Below, one piece after another: positions 20,961 through 31,123 of a stretch of DNA of 64,000 nt; the first letter of the stretch is position 1; each line of letters opens with the position of its first letter. The stretch spans positions 868,001 through 932,000 of the forward strand of contig NZ_CP025804.1 in NCBI RefSeq assembly GCF_003352085.1, written 5' to 3'. The position numbers and the translations under genes are program-made. Origin of the DNA: Sulfitobacter sp. SK012. GTDB lineage: Bacteria; Pseudomonadota; Alphaproteobacteria; Rhodobacterales; Rhodobacteraceae. The notes under the pieces are model-generated. The model saw nothing but the letters and a program-made list of their open reading frames with translations. It made no database searches and was not told the origin of the DNA.

Positions 20961-21557
20961 ATGGCCCATATTGACTATTATTTTGCAACGTTGTCCCCTT
21001 ATTGCTATCTCGCGGGCGACCGGCTCGAAGCTGTGGCGGCAAAGCATGGCGCAAGCATCACATATAAGCCCTTTGATATTATCGCTGCCTTTGGCCGTAC
21101 GGGCGGCACATCGCCCAAAGACCGCCACATCAGCCGGATCGAACACCGCGCACAAGAACTAGTGCGGCAGGCGAAAAAACTGGGCATGCCTTTCAATCTC
21201 AAGCCTGCGCATTGGCCCACCAATGGTGCCCCCTCTGCTTACGCTTTTATTGCGGCGCAAAGTGCGGGCGGCGGTGACCTGGGCAAACTGGCCCAGGTGA
21301 TCACCCGCAATGTTTGGGTGGATGACAAAGACATTGCCGAAAACGATGTGATCCGCGCTTGCCTTACGGAAGCTGGGTTTGACCCTGATCTTGCCGACAG
21401 TGGCTTGTTGGAAGGGGCTGAAACCTATGCCCGAAACCTTGAGCAGGCAGTTGAAGTCGGTGTTTTTGGCGCACCGTTCTATGTTTTCGGGGATCAACGG
21501 TTCTGGGGACAAGACCGGATTGAGGATCTTGATCTGCACCTCGCCGGCAAACTTTGA
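20961..21557 (+). CDS. 2-hydroxychromene-2-carboxylate isomerase family (DsbA-like fold)
   Basis: A 198-residue cytosolic protein of the kappa-class GST/DsbA-like family, whose founding enzyme isomerises 2-hydroxychromene-2-carboxylate using glutathione in naphthalene degradation. Visible marks are [15 protein letters not shown] at the N-terminus, with SPYCYL at the active-site serine position, and [20 protein letters not shown] near residue 165. GGAG at 20951 supports the ATG at 20961 over the in-frame ATG at 20913. No aromatic-degradation genes are nearby, so the real substrate is unknown. The stop overlaps the TTG start of the next gene. Confidence 0.88.
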   Translation: MAHIDYYFATLSPYCYLAGDRLEAVAAKHGASITYKPFDIIAAFGRTGGTSPKDRHISRIEHRAQELVRQAKKLGMPFNLKPAHWPTNGAPSAYAFIAAQSAGGGDLGKLAQVITRNVWVDDKDIAENDVIRACLTEAGFDPDLADSGLLEGAETYARNLEQAVEVGVFGAPFYVFGDQRFWGQDRIEDLDLHLAGKL

Positions 21558-22357
21558 GCCCTCAACCCGGCTTCGAGGCACATGTAACGACGTTAGGGCA
21601 GGGGCCGCGCCCTGCCTTGGCGCTGCATTGCACGATGGCGTTCGGCGGGGCATGGGCCGGCATTGCCAAGCACCTACGCGATGAGGTGACGATCACGGCC
21701 CCTGACATGCCCAGCCACGGCCAAAGCCCGGATTGGGACGAGACCAGCATATTCAGCGATACGGTCTATGCCGCCGCATTGGCTGTACTGCCACCCGAGC
21801 CTTGCGATGTGATTGGCCATTCCTTTGGTGCTGTCGTTGCGACCCGTCTGGCGGCTGAACATCCCGAACGCCTGCGCAGCCTGACACTGTTTGAACCGGT
21901 GTTCTTTGCAGTTGCATTGGAAGACGACCCAACTGTGCTTGTGGAAACTGGAAACGCTGCGCAATTGATGTCTGACGCGCTGGATCGCGGCGACCGCGTT
22001 GGTGCCGCCCGCGCCTTTAACCGCACATGGAGCGATGGGCCGAAATGGGACAGCCTACCGGCCCGCACCCAAGCTGCGCTGATCCGTGCTGTCCATGTTG
22101 TCCCCGGTACGCGGCATTTCCTTCATGACGACCCGCATAACCTGCTGATGCCTGGTCGACTTGAGGCGTTGCAAATCCCCACCCTGATCCTGCGCGGCAG
22201 CGACACCACGCCCGACATCTCCATCATCACTGCAGGCCTCGCTCGGCGCTTTGGCTCGGCAACCGAGCGGGTGATCGACGGTGCAGGCCATATGGTTCCG
22301 ATCACCCACCCGGACCGCGTAGCCGGTGCAATCTCAGCGCTGCTTGCCCGCAGTTAA
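21554..22357 (+). CDS. Alpha/beta hydrolase
   Basis: A 267-residue hydrolase with nucleophile elbow GHSFGA near residue 95, acid around LILRGSDTT and a histidine in DGAGHMVPI near the end, so the catalytic triad looks complete. I use the TTG at 21554, which overlaps the previous stop as TTGA. The next in-frame ATG is 27 codons in and would remove the first strand and the oxyanion-loop region (LHCTMAFGG). Substrate unknown. Probably co-transcribed with the HCCA isomerase-like gene. Confidence 0.82.
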   Translation: MSPQPGFEAHVTTLGQGPRPALALHCTMAFGGAWAGIAKHLRDEVTITAPDMPSHGQSPDWDETSIFSDTVYAAALAVLPPEPCDVIGHSFGAVVATRLAAEHPERLRSLTLFEPVFFAVALEDDPTVLVETGNAAQLMSDALDRGDRVGAARAFNRTWSDGPKWDSLPARTQAALIRAVHVVPGTRHFLHDDPHNLLMPGRLEALQIPTLILRGSDTTPDISIITAGLARRFGSATERVIDGAGHMVPITHPDRVAGAISALLARS

Positions 22358-22526
22358 TCTTGGCTTAGTCTTTGCGCCGTCCTCAGGGTTAAGTGGGGCA
22401 GCGGTGTACGTGCTGTGTACAGGGTGTGCACGGATTGTGCGCACTGGATTTGCGTTCTTAACAAGGCTGCACAGCCCGATTTGCCGATTGGTCAAAAATC
22501 ACTTCGTGCCGCCGTTGCGCGTTCGC

Positions 22527-23561
22527 TCAGAAATATCCGAGGAATGCGTCGATTTGCGTACGGCTGATGGACCAGTCACAGACCAAACGCGCCGCAATGT
22601 CTTCGTCTTGCGGACCTTCAAGTGGGGCGTCCCACAACGCGTATTGCGCCCCGGCATCATGCAGCCGTTGGTGCACGGCACGTGGAAAGCTGACAAAGAT
22701 CATGTTGGCCTGTGGTTCGGTCATGAAGTGGGCCCCGCGCGCCTTCAGGCCTGCTGCCAGATAGGCGGCATTCTCATTGGCCAGTTTCGCTGTGGTCTTC
22801 CACAAATCATCCTGCAGATACCCCGCCATCTGGGCTGACAGATACCGATGTTTGGAAAACAGATGCGCCCCGCGTTTGCGCCGCAACTCGAACTCCCAAG
22901 CCTTTGAAGGGTCAAAGAAAATGACGGCTTCGACGCCCATGCAACCGTTCTTGGTTCCGCCGAAGCTCAGCACATCAACGCCCAGTTTCCAGGTCATTTC
23001 GGCGGCACTGCACCCCAAGGCAACCAGCGCATTGGCAAACCGCGCCCCGTCCATATGCACGGGCAATTCAAACTCTTGCGCCACCGCCGTCAGGGCGCGC
23101 AATTCGTCCAGCGAATGCACGCTGCCCCGCTCTGTGACTTGGGTGATTGAGACAGGTCCCCGCTGCGCCATGTGGACATCTTCAGGGTCACGCCGCGCCA
23201 CCGCGTCACGCAGGGCTTGGGGGGTCATTTTGTCCTTTGTGGGGATCAGTTTGATCTTGGCACCACCGGAATAAAACTCTGGCGCGTTACACTCGTCTTC
23301 TTCTATGTGGCTAATTTCACTCGCAAAAATAACCTGCCAAGGTTGCGTATAGCATCCAAGCGCCAGCACATTTGCCGCCGTGCCTGTCGCCACAAGATAA
23401 ACCGCGGCGTCAGGGGCTTCAAAGGTCTTACGAATACTCGCGCGTACCTCATCCATGACCGGATCTTTGCCGTATGGCAGGGCAAACCCTGCATTATCTG
23501 CCACGATGCGGTTCATGATCTGGGGGTGAACCGGGCCTGCATTGTCAGAGGCAAAAAACAT
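22527..23561 (-). CDS. ltaE: Low-specificity L-threonine aldolase
   Basis: A 344-residue PLP enzyme of fold type I that cleaves threonine/allo-threonine to glycine and acetaldehyde. The PLP lysine is in SFGGTKNGCMG near residue 198, with HMDGARFANAL near 168 and SDNAGPVHPQI at the N-terminus. The ATG at 23561 shares one base with the stop of the upstream YcgN gene (TGATG), and an in-frame ATG 11 codons earlier is ignored for that reason. It is the last gene of the ribF-ycgN-ltaE run. Confidence 0.92.
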   Translation of the reverse strand: MFFASDNAGPVHPQIMNRIVADNAGFALPYGKDPVMDEVRASIRKTFEAPDAAVYLVATGTAANVLALGCYTQPWQVIFASEISHIEEDECNAPEFYSGGAKIKLIPTKDKMTPQALRDAVARRDPEDVHMAQRGPVSITQVTERGSVHSLDELRALTAVAQEFELPVHMDGARFANALVALGCSAAEMTWKLGVDVLSFGGTKNGCMGVEAVIFFDPSKAWEFELRRKRGAHLFSKHRYLSAQMAGYLQDDLWKTTAKLANENAAYLAAGLKARGAHFMTEPQANMIFVSFPRAVHQRLHDAGAQYALWDAPLEGPQDEDIAARLVCDWSISRTQIDAFLGYF

Positions 23562-24031
23562 CAGGTCGGCTCCTCGATGATGTGGTCTTCCCATTCTTCA
23601 AACGGGGTGTCGAATTCGCTAACCGTACGGTGCTGTATGGAAACATTCGCGGCATGCACGCTGTCCGGCGTACCCGAGATCAGCGGGTGCCAGTCATAGA
23701 GCGGCTTGCCTTCCCACAGCAGTCTGTACGCACAGGTCTGTGGCATCCAGTACGCGTGGGTGTCGATGTTCTCAGGCTTCATGACGATGCAGTCGGGGAC
23801 GAACTGGTGGCGGATGTTATATTGCGCGCAGCGACACGTAGCATCATCCAACAATCGGCAGGCAACATTTGTCAGGGCGACCTCGCCGCTGTCTTCGTCT
23901 TCAAGCTTGTTCAGGCAGCATTTCCCACAGCCATCACACAGCGCTTCCCATTCTTTTTCATTCATTTTCTTCAAGGGCTTACGTTCCCAAAAGCGTTTAC
24001 CCAAACCGCTACGGTCAATTGGATCGTTCAT
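23561..24031 (-). CDS. YcgN-family cysteine cluster protein (UPF0260)
   Basis: A 156-residue cytosolic protein with conserved cysteines: CDGCGKCCLNKLED near residue 32, then CRLLDDATCRCAQY near 58, CIVM and CAYRLL. This matches the YcgN/UPF0260 family, presumed to bind a metal or Fe-S centre; function unknown. It overlaps ribF by four bases (ATGA) and ltaE by one base, so the three are very likely one operon. Confidence 0.93.
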   Translation of the reverse strand: MNDPIDRSGLGKRFWERKPLKKMNEKEWEALCDGCGKCCLNKLEDEDSGEVALTNVACRLLDDATCRCAQYNIRHQFVPDCIVMKPENIDTHAYWMPQTCAYRLLWEGKPLYDWHPLISGTPDSVHAANVSIQHRTVSEFDTPFEEWEDHIIEEPT

Positions 24032-24960
24032 AAGGCACCTAGGATTTTACGGGCACGAACACAGTCGCTGTCCATCTGAGTAATCAGCGCCTCAAGGCCG
24101 TCAAATGTCTCTTCGCCGCGTAGATATTCGACCAGTGCAACAGACAGTTGGGTGCCATAGAGATCGCCTTTGAAATCAAAAATGAAGGTTTCAAGATTGG
24201 CTTTATTTTCGCCAAACATCGGCCGAACACCCAAGGACGCGGCTCCGTGATAGCTGCCCTTATGAGGACCTTCCAACACGTCAATCAGGACCGCATAAAC
24301 GCCAAAAGCGGGCGGATGAAGCCGGTCGATGGACATGTTTGCAGTAGGGTAGCCCAATTCACGCCCGCGTTGTTCGCCGCCGATCACGGGACCTTCAATG
24401 CGGTGCCAGTGGCCCAGCATTGCGGCCGCGGTGCCGGGCTGTCCGTCACTAAGTGCTGTGCGGATTGCGGTCGAGGACACGGTTTGGGCGTCTTGTTGCA
24501 TCAGTGGCGCGACTGTCACACCAAAACCAAGTTCAGCTCCGGCCCGTTGGAGGTCTGCGGCCGTGCCCAGGCGTCCTTTGCCGAAACAAAAATCAGCACC
24601 CACAACCACATGGCTCAGGCCAAGCCCCTCATGCAGTACGTCCTGTGCGAAGGCATGCGGCGTGAGGGATGCGAGGTTGCCGTTGAAGGGCAACTCAAAC
24701 AGGGCATCAACCCCTAGCTTTTCCAGCCTGCTCGCCCGTGCCTCAGATCCCATCAATCGAAAGGGTGGGCTTTGCGGAGCGAAATACTCGCGGGGATGCG
24801 GCTCAAAGGTAAGGACGCCCAATGGGGCGTCTGGGGCGGCGCTTCTTGCAAGCTCAATGACAGAAAGATGCCCGCGGTGCACGCCATCGAAATTGCCAAT
24901 AGCCGCAGTCGCACCGCGGTCTTTGTCGTCTACAAACTGATAATCTCGGATGATACGCAT
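24028..24960 (-). CDS. ribF: Bifunctional riboflavin kinase/FAD synthetase
   Basis: A 310-residue enzyme converting riboflavin to FMN and FMN to FAD. The N-terminal nucleotidyltransferase shows IGNFDGVHRGHL near residue 22 and VVGADFCFGKGR near 117. The C-terminal riboflavin kinase shows RGRELGYPTANM near 199 and GVYAVL. Length is normal. No FMN riboswitch is visible ahead of it. First gene of ribF-ycgN-ltaE. Confidence 0.96.
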   Translation of the reverse strand: MRIIRDYQFVDDKDRGATAAIGNFDGVHRGHLSVIELARSAAPDAPLGVLTFEPHPREYFAPQSPPFRLMGSEARASRLEKLGVDALFELPFNGNLASLTPHAFAQDVLHEGLGLSHVVVGADFCFGKGRLGTAADLQRAGAELGFGVTVAPLMQQDAQTVSSTAIRTALSDGQPGTAAAMLGHWHRIEGPVIGGEQRGRELGYPTANMSIDRLHPPAFGVYAVLIDVLEGPHKGSYHGAASLGVRPMFGENKANLETFIFDFKGDLYGTQLSVALVEYLRGEETFDGLEALITQMDSDCVRARKILGAL

Positions 24961-25043
24961 GGCCCTTGCCTAGCTGCGGTGCAGCCTGCGTGCAAGCCAG
25001 ACAAAGCGCTATGTCTGGCAAAAATATCTAGGGTTTGGGCGGT

Positions 25044-25487
25044 TCAGTCGAACTTGCGGGACGGGGCCAGAACGGTTGCTTCGCCGACAAGTACTTTCTT
25101 GCCGTCCACAGCGCAGTGGCAATCCATGCGCACCCGGCGTTTTCCGATATCGATATCGGTCACTTTAACCTCGGCATAAACCAGATCGCCGGGGCGCACG
25201 GGGGCAAGAAACTTGAGCGATTGGCCCAGATAAACGGTGCCATGGCCCGGCAGTTGCTCACCGATCACTGCAGATACCAACCCGGCGGTCAGCATGCCGT
25301 GGGCGATGCGCCCTTCAAAGATAGTGTCGCGGGCATAGTCGTCATCCAAATGCACAGGATTGCGGTCCGTCGAAATGGTTGCGAACATCTCGATGTCCTC
25401 ATCGGTGACCACCTTGCTTAGGTGGCGGGACATGCCGATTTCGATGTCTTCAATGCAGATTGTGCCGCGCGGGAGGTTGTCCAACAT
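25044..25487 (-). CDS. MaoC-family (R)-specific enoyl-CoA hydratase-like protein
   Basis: A 147-residue hot-dog fold protein. The hydratase 2 motif is present: FATISTDRNPVHLDDDYA (catalytic Asp and His), then FEGRIAHGMLTAGLVS. Such proteins hydrate enoyl-CoA in fatty-acid or polyhydroxyalkanoate metabolism; which substrate is not shown. Its upstream region (25488-25577) has direct and inverted repeats suggestive of a repressor site. It stands apart from ribF by 83 bp. Confidence 0.9.
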   Translation of the reverse strand: MLDNLPRGTICIEDIEIGMSRHLSKVVTDEDIEMFATISTDRNPVHLDDDYARDTIFEGRIAHGMLTAGLVSAVIGEQLPGHGTVYLGQSLKFLAPVRPGDLVYAEVKVTDIDIGKRRVRMDCHCAVDGKKVLVGEATVLAPSRKFD

Positions 25488-25500
25488 TTTACACCCTTAA

Positions 25501-25544
25501 GTAACTTTATGACCAACGGCATCTCCGTTTGGTAACTTTATTAC
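25501..25544. promoter_or_regulatory. Candidate operator upstream of the maoC-like gene
   Basis: GTAACTTTAT occurs at 25501-25510 and again at 25532-25541, 31 bp apart (three helical turns). The second copy is part of the palindrome GTAA-CTTTA-TTAC. Between the copies ACCAACGG and CCGTTTGGT form an imperfect inverted repeat. It lies 13-57 bp before the maoC start on the minus strand. The binding protein is unknown. Confidence 0.4.
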
Positions 25545-25577
25545 TTTGCAAGTGCAGAAAATCAAGCAAAAAGACTC

Positions 25578-26450
25578 TTAGCGCAATTGGCCTATTGTGA
25601 AGGCTGGGGCCGAATTTTCTCTTTTAAGATAGTCGGTTAGGGCCTCTGGATCGGGGTGTGAACCAGTTTTGGTTTCCGATGCAGCCAACCCGCCAGAGAT
25701 GAATAATGCATCGATGCCTTCACCGAATGCTCCGGCGATGTCGGTCAAAACGCCGTCCCCGATGGCGAGGATTCGCGTGTCCGGGACCGCAGTGCCCAGT
25801 GCTGACAGGCGTTTTCGGGCCAATTCATAGATCGGTGCATAGGGCTTACCGAAGTAAAGACTGTCGCCGCCCATCTCGGAATAAAGTTTGGCCACAGCGC
25901 CCGCGCACCATTCGCGGACCTCGCCTCGGTCAACCACAATATCAGGGTTTGCGCAAAGCAGTTTCAAACCGCGCGCGACAGCGGGCTCCAGCTGTGGGCG
26001 CATCAATTCAGGGTCCGCCCCCGGATCGAAGGGGCCCGTGCAGACGATGCCCTGTGCCTCCGCCAGATCAACGCGGATGATCTCTAGGGGGCTGTCCAGC
26101 AGCCGCAGCGGCTCAAAGAATTTGAGGTCAGTGGGGGGGCCAAGATGCCAGACGTTTGTGCCGACAACACCTTGATACATAGCAGAACGCGCAGAATCGC
26201 CAGAGGTGGCGATGCTGTCCCAAGCGTCTTGAGGCACCCCAAAATGCACCAACTGCTTTTCGACACCGGCATGGGGGCGCGGCGAATTGGTGACCAACAC
26301 GACCTTGCCGCCGGTTTTACGGTAGGATTGCAGCGCCTCGACCGCCTCGGGGAGGGCATGCACACCGTTATGCACGCACCCCCATAGATCGACGAAGAGG
26401 GCGTCATAATCGGCGGAAATCTCGGACAGGGTGGTCACGATCCGGGTCAT
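25578..26450 (-). CDS. HAD-superfamily IIA hydrolase (TIGR01459-type)
   Basis: A 290-residue phosphatase-like protein related to NagD and p-nitrophenyl phosphatases. Motif I is ALFVDLWGCVHNGV near residue 17 (D-x-W variant typical of this subfamily), motif II LVTNSPRP near 53, Lys in YFGKPYAPIYEL near 200, and motif III AIGDGVLTDIAGA near 225. Physiological substrate unknown. It is separated from ppaC by about 54 bp and may share its transcript. Confidence 0.88.
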   Translation of the reverse strand: MTRIVTTLSEISADYDALFVDLWGCVHNGVHALPEAVEALQSYRKTGGKVVLVTNSPRPHAGVEKQLVHFGVPQDAWDSIATSGDSARSAMYQGVVGTNVWHLGPPTDLKFFEPLRLLDSPLEIIRVDLAEAQGIVCTGPFDPGADPELMRPQLEPAVARGLKLLCANPDIVVDRGEVREWCAGAVAKLYSEMGGDSLYFGKPYAPIYELARKRLSALGTAVPDTRILAIGDGVLTDIAGAFGEGIDALFISGGLAASETKTGSHPDPEALTDYLKRENSAPAFTIGQLR

Positions 26451-26504
26451 ATGGCGTTCCTATCTATGGGTCAGGATAAGGTGGGGGCCGGGAGCCCCCA
26501 TTGA

Positions 26505-27425
26505 TCAAACCTTGAGGTTTGGAATGATCTGCTTTTTGCGGCTCATGATGCCGGGCAGCACCACGGTGTCGCCTGTGACAGTCGCGCCAAAGCTCTTTTC
26601 CGCCACTGATTTGCTGAGTGCGTTGGGGATCAGCATCGTTGCTTCTTCGTTCAGGATATCGACGACGAAAAGCAGCACCTGATCCGCGCCATCCTGGGTC
26701 GCTACGCCTGGCATTGCGGCCATCAGCGCATCTTTGCGGTCGAGCACAGAACCAGGCGACGTGGTTTCCAGAACGGAGACGCGGAATTGCTTGCCGTCGA
26801 CTGCGTATTCCTTGCTGTCCATGCGGAGCAGTTCGGCTTCGGAAAAGGACGAAACGTCGGATTTCGCGGCAAACATGGCTGCGGCATATGCAGGGATCTC
26901 GATGCCGAGATCTTTAGCCAACGTCTGGGCGATCGCTGTGTCTTCTGGTGTGGTCGTCGGGCTGCGAAATTCCAGCGTGTCCGACAAGATGCAAGTCAGC
27001 ATCGCGCCTTTGATTTCGGCGGGCATCTGCGCCATGTCGTCGCCAATCATCTTGTACATGATGGTCGCGGTGCAGGCCAAAGGCTCAATACGGATATCGA
27101 TGGGGCCTTTTGTCTCTAGCCCGCCGACCAGTTTGTGGTGGTCGATGATGGCGGTAATGTCTGCGTCGTTGATGCCTGCGGGCAACTCAGCGGGGTTATT
27201 GGTGTCCACGATCACAACAGGCTGATCTGCGGCAACACCGTCGATGATCTGCGGTTTGTCGAGTTTCCAGTGGTCCAACATGAACAAAGCTTCGGTGTTT
27301 GGCTCGCCCAGCAGGGCGGGGGCGGCTTCTACCCCTTTGATGTTGTTCAAGTACCAAGCCCAAATGATGGGGCTGCCGGTGCTGTCGGTGTCGGGGGATT
27401 TGTGGCCAAAGACGAGCGTGCTCAT
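26505..27425 (-). CDS. ppaC: Manganese-dependent inorganic pyrophosphatase
   Basis: A 306-residue DHH-family (family II) pyrophosphatase that removes PPi in the cytosol. Motifs: FGHKSPDTDSTGS near residue 7 (metal-binding H and D residues), VDTNNPAEL near 73, DHHKLVG near 95, and the C-terminal SRKKQIIPNL (Arg/Lys phosphate clamp). Normal length for family II. Confidence 0.95.
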   Translation of the reverse strand: MSTLVFGHKSPDTDSTGSPIIWAWYLNNIKGVEAAPALLGEPNTEALFMLDHWKLDKPQIIDGVAADQPVVIVDTNNPAELPAGINDADITAIIDHHKLVGGLETKGPIDIRIEPLACTATIMYKMIGDDMAQMPAEIKGAMLTCILSDTLEFRSPTTTPEDTAIAQTLAKDLGIEIPAYAAAMFAAKSDVSSFSEAELLRMDSKEYAVDGKQFRVSVLETTSPGSVLDRKDALMAAMPGVATQDGADQVLLFVVDILNEEATMLIPNALSKSVAEKSFGATVTGDTVVLPGIMSRKKQIIPNLKV

Positions 27426-27510
27426 AAGGGGCGTCCTATATGCAGGGATGATTTTCGCGCCTTATAGCAGGCTGCGCGGCGTTGTCACGTGTCTATGCTG
27501 CGCTGCGGCG

Positions 27511-27864
27511 TCAGAGCCCCAGCTCGGCGCGTTTCTTGCGGGTAAGCTTTGCTACGACCATATCGTAGGACGCGCACACATGATCGCGCAGGCTGTCATC
27601 TGATAGGCCGGGTTCGCCGAAACAGCACAGCCACTTAAGGCCTCGCGAGGCGAGATAGGGGGCAGGCATGATTCCCGGAGCATCTGAGAGGATTTCAAAC
27701 GCCATCTCTGACGCTTTGAACGTGTAGGTATCTGCACCGCCCCGCACAGATGTGATGGCAAAAACCTTGCCGCCAACTTTCCAGACGTCAGAATTACCCC
27801 ACTGCACCACATGGGTCGTTGTGGGCAGGGATGCGCAGAAACTGTTGAATTCATCACGTGTCAT
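27511..27864 (-). CDS. MmcQ/YjbR-family protein
   Basis: A 117-residue protein beginning MTRDEFNSFCASLPTTTH at the ATG at 27864; an in-frame ATG at 27912 is rejected because the family starts at this point. The pattern WGNSDVWKVGGKVFAI, then the late YDMVVAKLTRKKR, is the YjbR/MmcQ double-wing fold, described as DNA-binding-like but with no firm function. It is divergent from the DUF2161 gene, 54 bp between starts. Confidence 0.88.
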   Translation of the reverse strand: MTRDEFNSFCASLPTTTHVVQWGNSDVWKVGGKVFAITSVRGGADTYTFKASEMAFEILSDAPGIMPAPYLASRGLKWLCCFGEPGLSDDSLRDHVCASYDMVVAKLTRKKRAELGL

Positions 27865-27918
27865 AGGCGCTAGGCTAGGCCCTTTGCTGCGGTTTGGGAA
27901 TGCTGCTAGCAAGGCGTT

Positions 27919-28599
27919 ATGTCAAAGCCTCGCGAAACAGATCTATATCCGCCCATCAAAGGTTATCTTGAGGCCCAAGGTTATGTGGTCAAAGCAGAGG
28001 TTGGGGCCGCCGATGTTGTCGCGGTGCGCGGCGCGGAGCCACCAGTTTTGGTTGAGCTGAAGTTAGGATTTTCGCTAACGCTGTTCCACCAATGTCTCGA
28101 ACGGCTAAAGATCAGTGATGATGTTTACATGGCCGTTGCGCGCCAACCCGGTAAGCGGTTTGCCAAAACGCTGAAGGGCAATGTTGCGCTGGCGCGTCGG
28201 CTGGGGATGGGGCTGATTACCGTGCGGCTGTCCGATGGGTTGGTCGAGGTGCATTGTGATCCGGGGCCTTATGCCCCCCGGAAGTCGGCCAAGCGTCAGG
28301 CGCGGTTGCTGCGCGAATTTGCGCGCCGGCAGGGAGATCCCAACGAAGGGGGGCAAACGCGGGCAGGGCTGGTGACGGCCTACCGCCAAGATGCGTTGAA
28401 ATGCGCGCTCTATCTCTTTGAGGTGGGTGCAAGCAAAGGCGCGGACGTGGCGCGTGCGGCTGCGGTCCCTCGTGCCACGACAATGATGCGCGACGATCAT
28501 TACGGTTGGTTCGAGAAAGTAGAAAAGGGTGTCTATGGATTGACCCCAGCTGGCGCTCAGGCTGTTGCAACTGCGGAGCGCGTTTTGGGCGCAGGCTGA
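27919..28599 (+). CDS. DUF2161 protein with PD-(D/E)XK nuclease-like core
   Basis: A 226-residue protein. The N-terminal domain shows the PD-(D/E)XK arrangement: ADVVAVRG near residue 31 followed by VLVELKLG near 43 (D ... E-x-K). An arginine/lysine-rich middle (RKSAKRQARLLREFARRQG) and a C-terminal winged-helix-like part follow. I recognise it as DUF2161, annotated as a putative phosphodiesterase; no substrate is known. It starts with ATG at 27919 and has no restriction-modification partner nearby. Confidence 0.83.
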   Translation: MSKPRETDLYPPIKGYLEAQGYVVKAEVGAADVVAVRGAEPPVLVELKLGFSLTLFHQCLERLKISDDVYMAVARQPGKRFAKTLKGNVALARRLGMGLITVRLSDGLVEVHCDPGPYAPRKSAKRQARLLREFARRQGDPNEGGQTRAGLVTAYRQDALKCALYLFEVGASKGADVARAAAVPRATTMMRDDHYGWFEKVEKGVYGLTPAGAQAVATAERVLGAG

Positions 28600-28735
28600 T
28601 TTTTTGATTCGATTTGAGCCTTGGCTCGGTGGGGGCCGCGCGGTCAAAACGGGCTCTTAAGTTGGGTAAAAGCCTGCGTGACGTAGTTAATTTAGCGATA
28701 CCTGCATATCCGTGAAATTTTTCATGACCGATTGG

Positions 28736-28764
28736 TTGACAGAATTCGGAAGCATGCCTAGCTA
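28736..28764 (+). promoter_or_regulatory. Sigma-70-type promoter of groESL
   Basis: TTGACA (28736-28741), 17 bp, TAGCTA (28759-28764). The CIRCE operator begins 7 bp after the -10 element, so HrcA bound there would block initiation. Confidence 0.8.
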
Positions 28765-28771
28765 TGCGCTG

Positions 28772-28798
28772 TTAGCACTTGGGTCACCTGAGTGCTAA
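28772..28798. promoter_or_regulatory. CIRCE element (HrcA operator)
   Basis: TTAGCACTT, 9 bp, GAGTGCTAA: one mismatch to the CIRCE consensus (TTAGCACTC-N9-GAGTGCTAA). It lies at the expected transcription start of groESL and implies heat-shock derepression by HrcA, whose gene is not in the window. Confidence 0.95.
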
Positions 28799-28864
28799 CG
28801 GCCCACCCTTCAACCGGAAGGGGGGCCATAAGAAGGAAACTTTGAGCCTTAAGGAGCTGCAAAG

Positions 28865-29152
28865 ATGGCAATTAAACCGCTTCATGACCGCGTGCTGGTA
28901 CGCCGCACGGAAAGCGAAGAAAAAACCAAGGGTGGTCTGATCATCCCTGATAGCGCAAAAGAAAAGCCCTCCGAAGGCGAAGTCGTCTCTTGTGGCGAAG
29001 GCGCACGCAAAGACAGCGGCGAGCTGATCGAGATGGCTGTTAAAGCCGGTGATAAAATCCTGTTCGGCAAATGGTCCGGCACGGAAGTCACGCTTGATGA
29101 CGAAGAGCTGCTGATGATGAAAGAAAGCGACATCATGGGCATCATCTCCTGA
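28865..29152 (+). CDS. groES: Co-chaperonin GroES (Cpn10)
   Basis: A 95-residue lid of the GroEL chamber. [20 protein letters not shown] at the N-terminus includes the mobile loop that follows, and the C-terminal ESDIMGII is typical. AAGGAG lies upstream of the ATG. First gene of groESL, 73 bp before groEL. Confidence 0.99.
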   Translation: MAIKPLHDRVLVRRTESEEKTKGGLIIPDSAKEKPSEGEVVSCGEGARKDSGELIEMAVKAGDKILFGKWSGTEVTLDDEELLMMKESDIMGIIS

Positions 29153-29195
29153 TCAAGGGGATGCTGGGGCAAGTGCCCCGCACATGACACGCTGA

Positions 29196-30869
<1,674 letters not shown>

Positions 30870-30898
30870 GCCACTCTGCATTCGCAGAAAAAGTTAAG

Positions 30899-30927
30899 AA
30901 GGGGTCGTGCAAACGGCCCCTTTTTTT
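30899..30927 (+). terminator. Rho-independent terminator of groESL
   Basis: A 10-bp stem AAGGGGTCGT / ACGGCCCCTT (one G-U pair) with loop GCAA and a run of seven or more T, 30 bp after groEL. Confidence 0.92.
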
Positions 30928-31123
30928 GTGCGGTCACTGTAGAACAGTGCCGTTTTCCGAACGCAACGCCATGTCCCGAAAACTGAGTCCGATCGAGAGC
31001 AGATATGGCAACATCAGTGCCAAAGAGATGTTGATGGGTTTTTGGCCAACTGGCCTGATAACGATGAGTTTATCTTTCACTGAACCTCTTGGCGGTACGA
31101 ACACCAACGACTACGACTTGCGG

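Noticed and set aside
20853..21155. N-terminal extension of prs
   Set aside because: It runs antisense into the HCCA isomerase-like gene and is not conserved-looking; the ATG at 20852 has a ribosome binding site.
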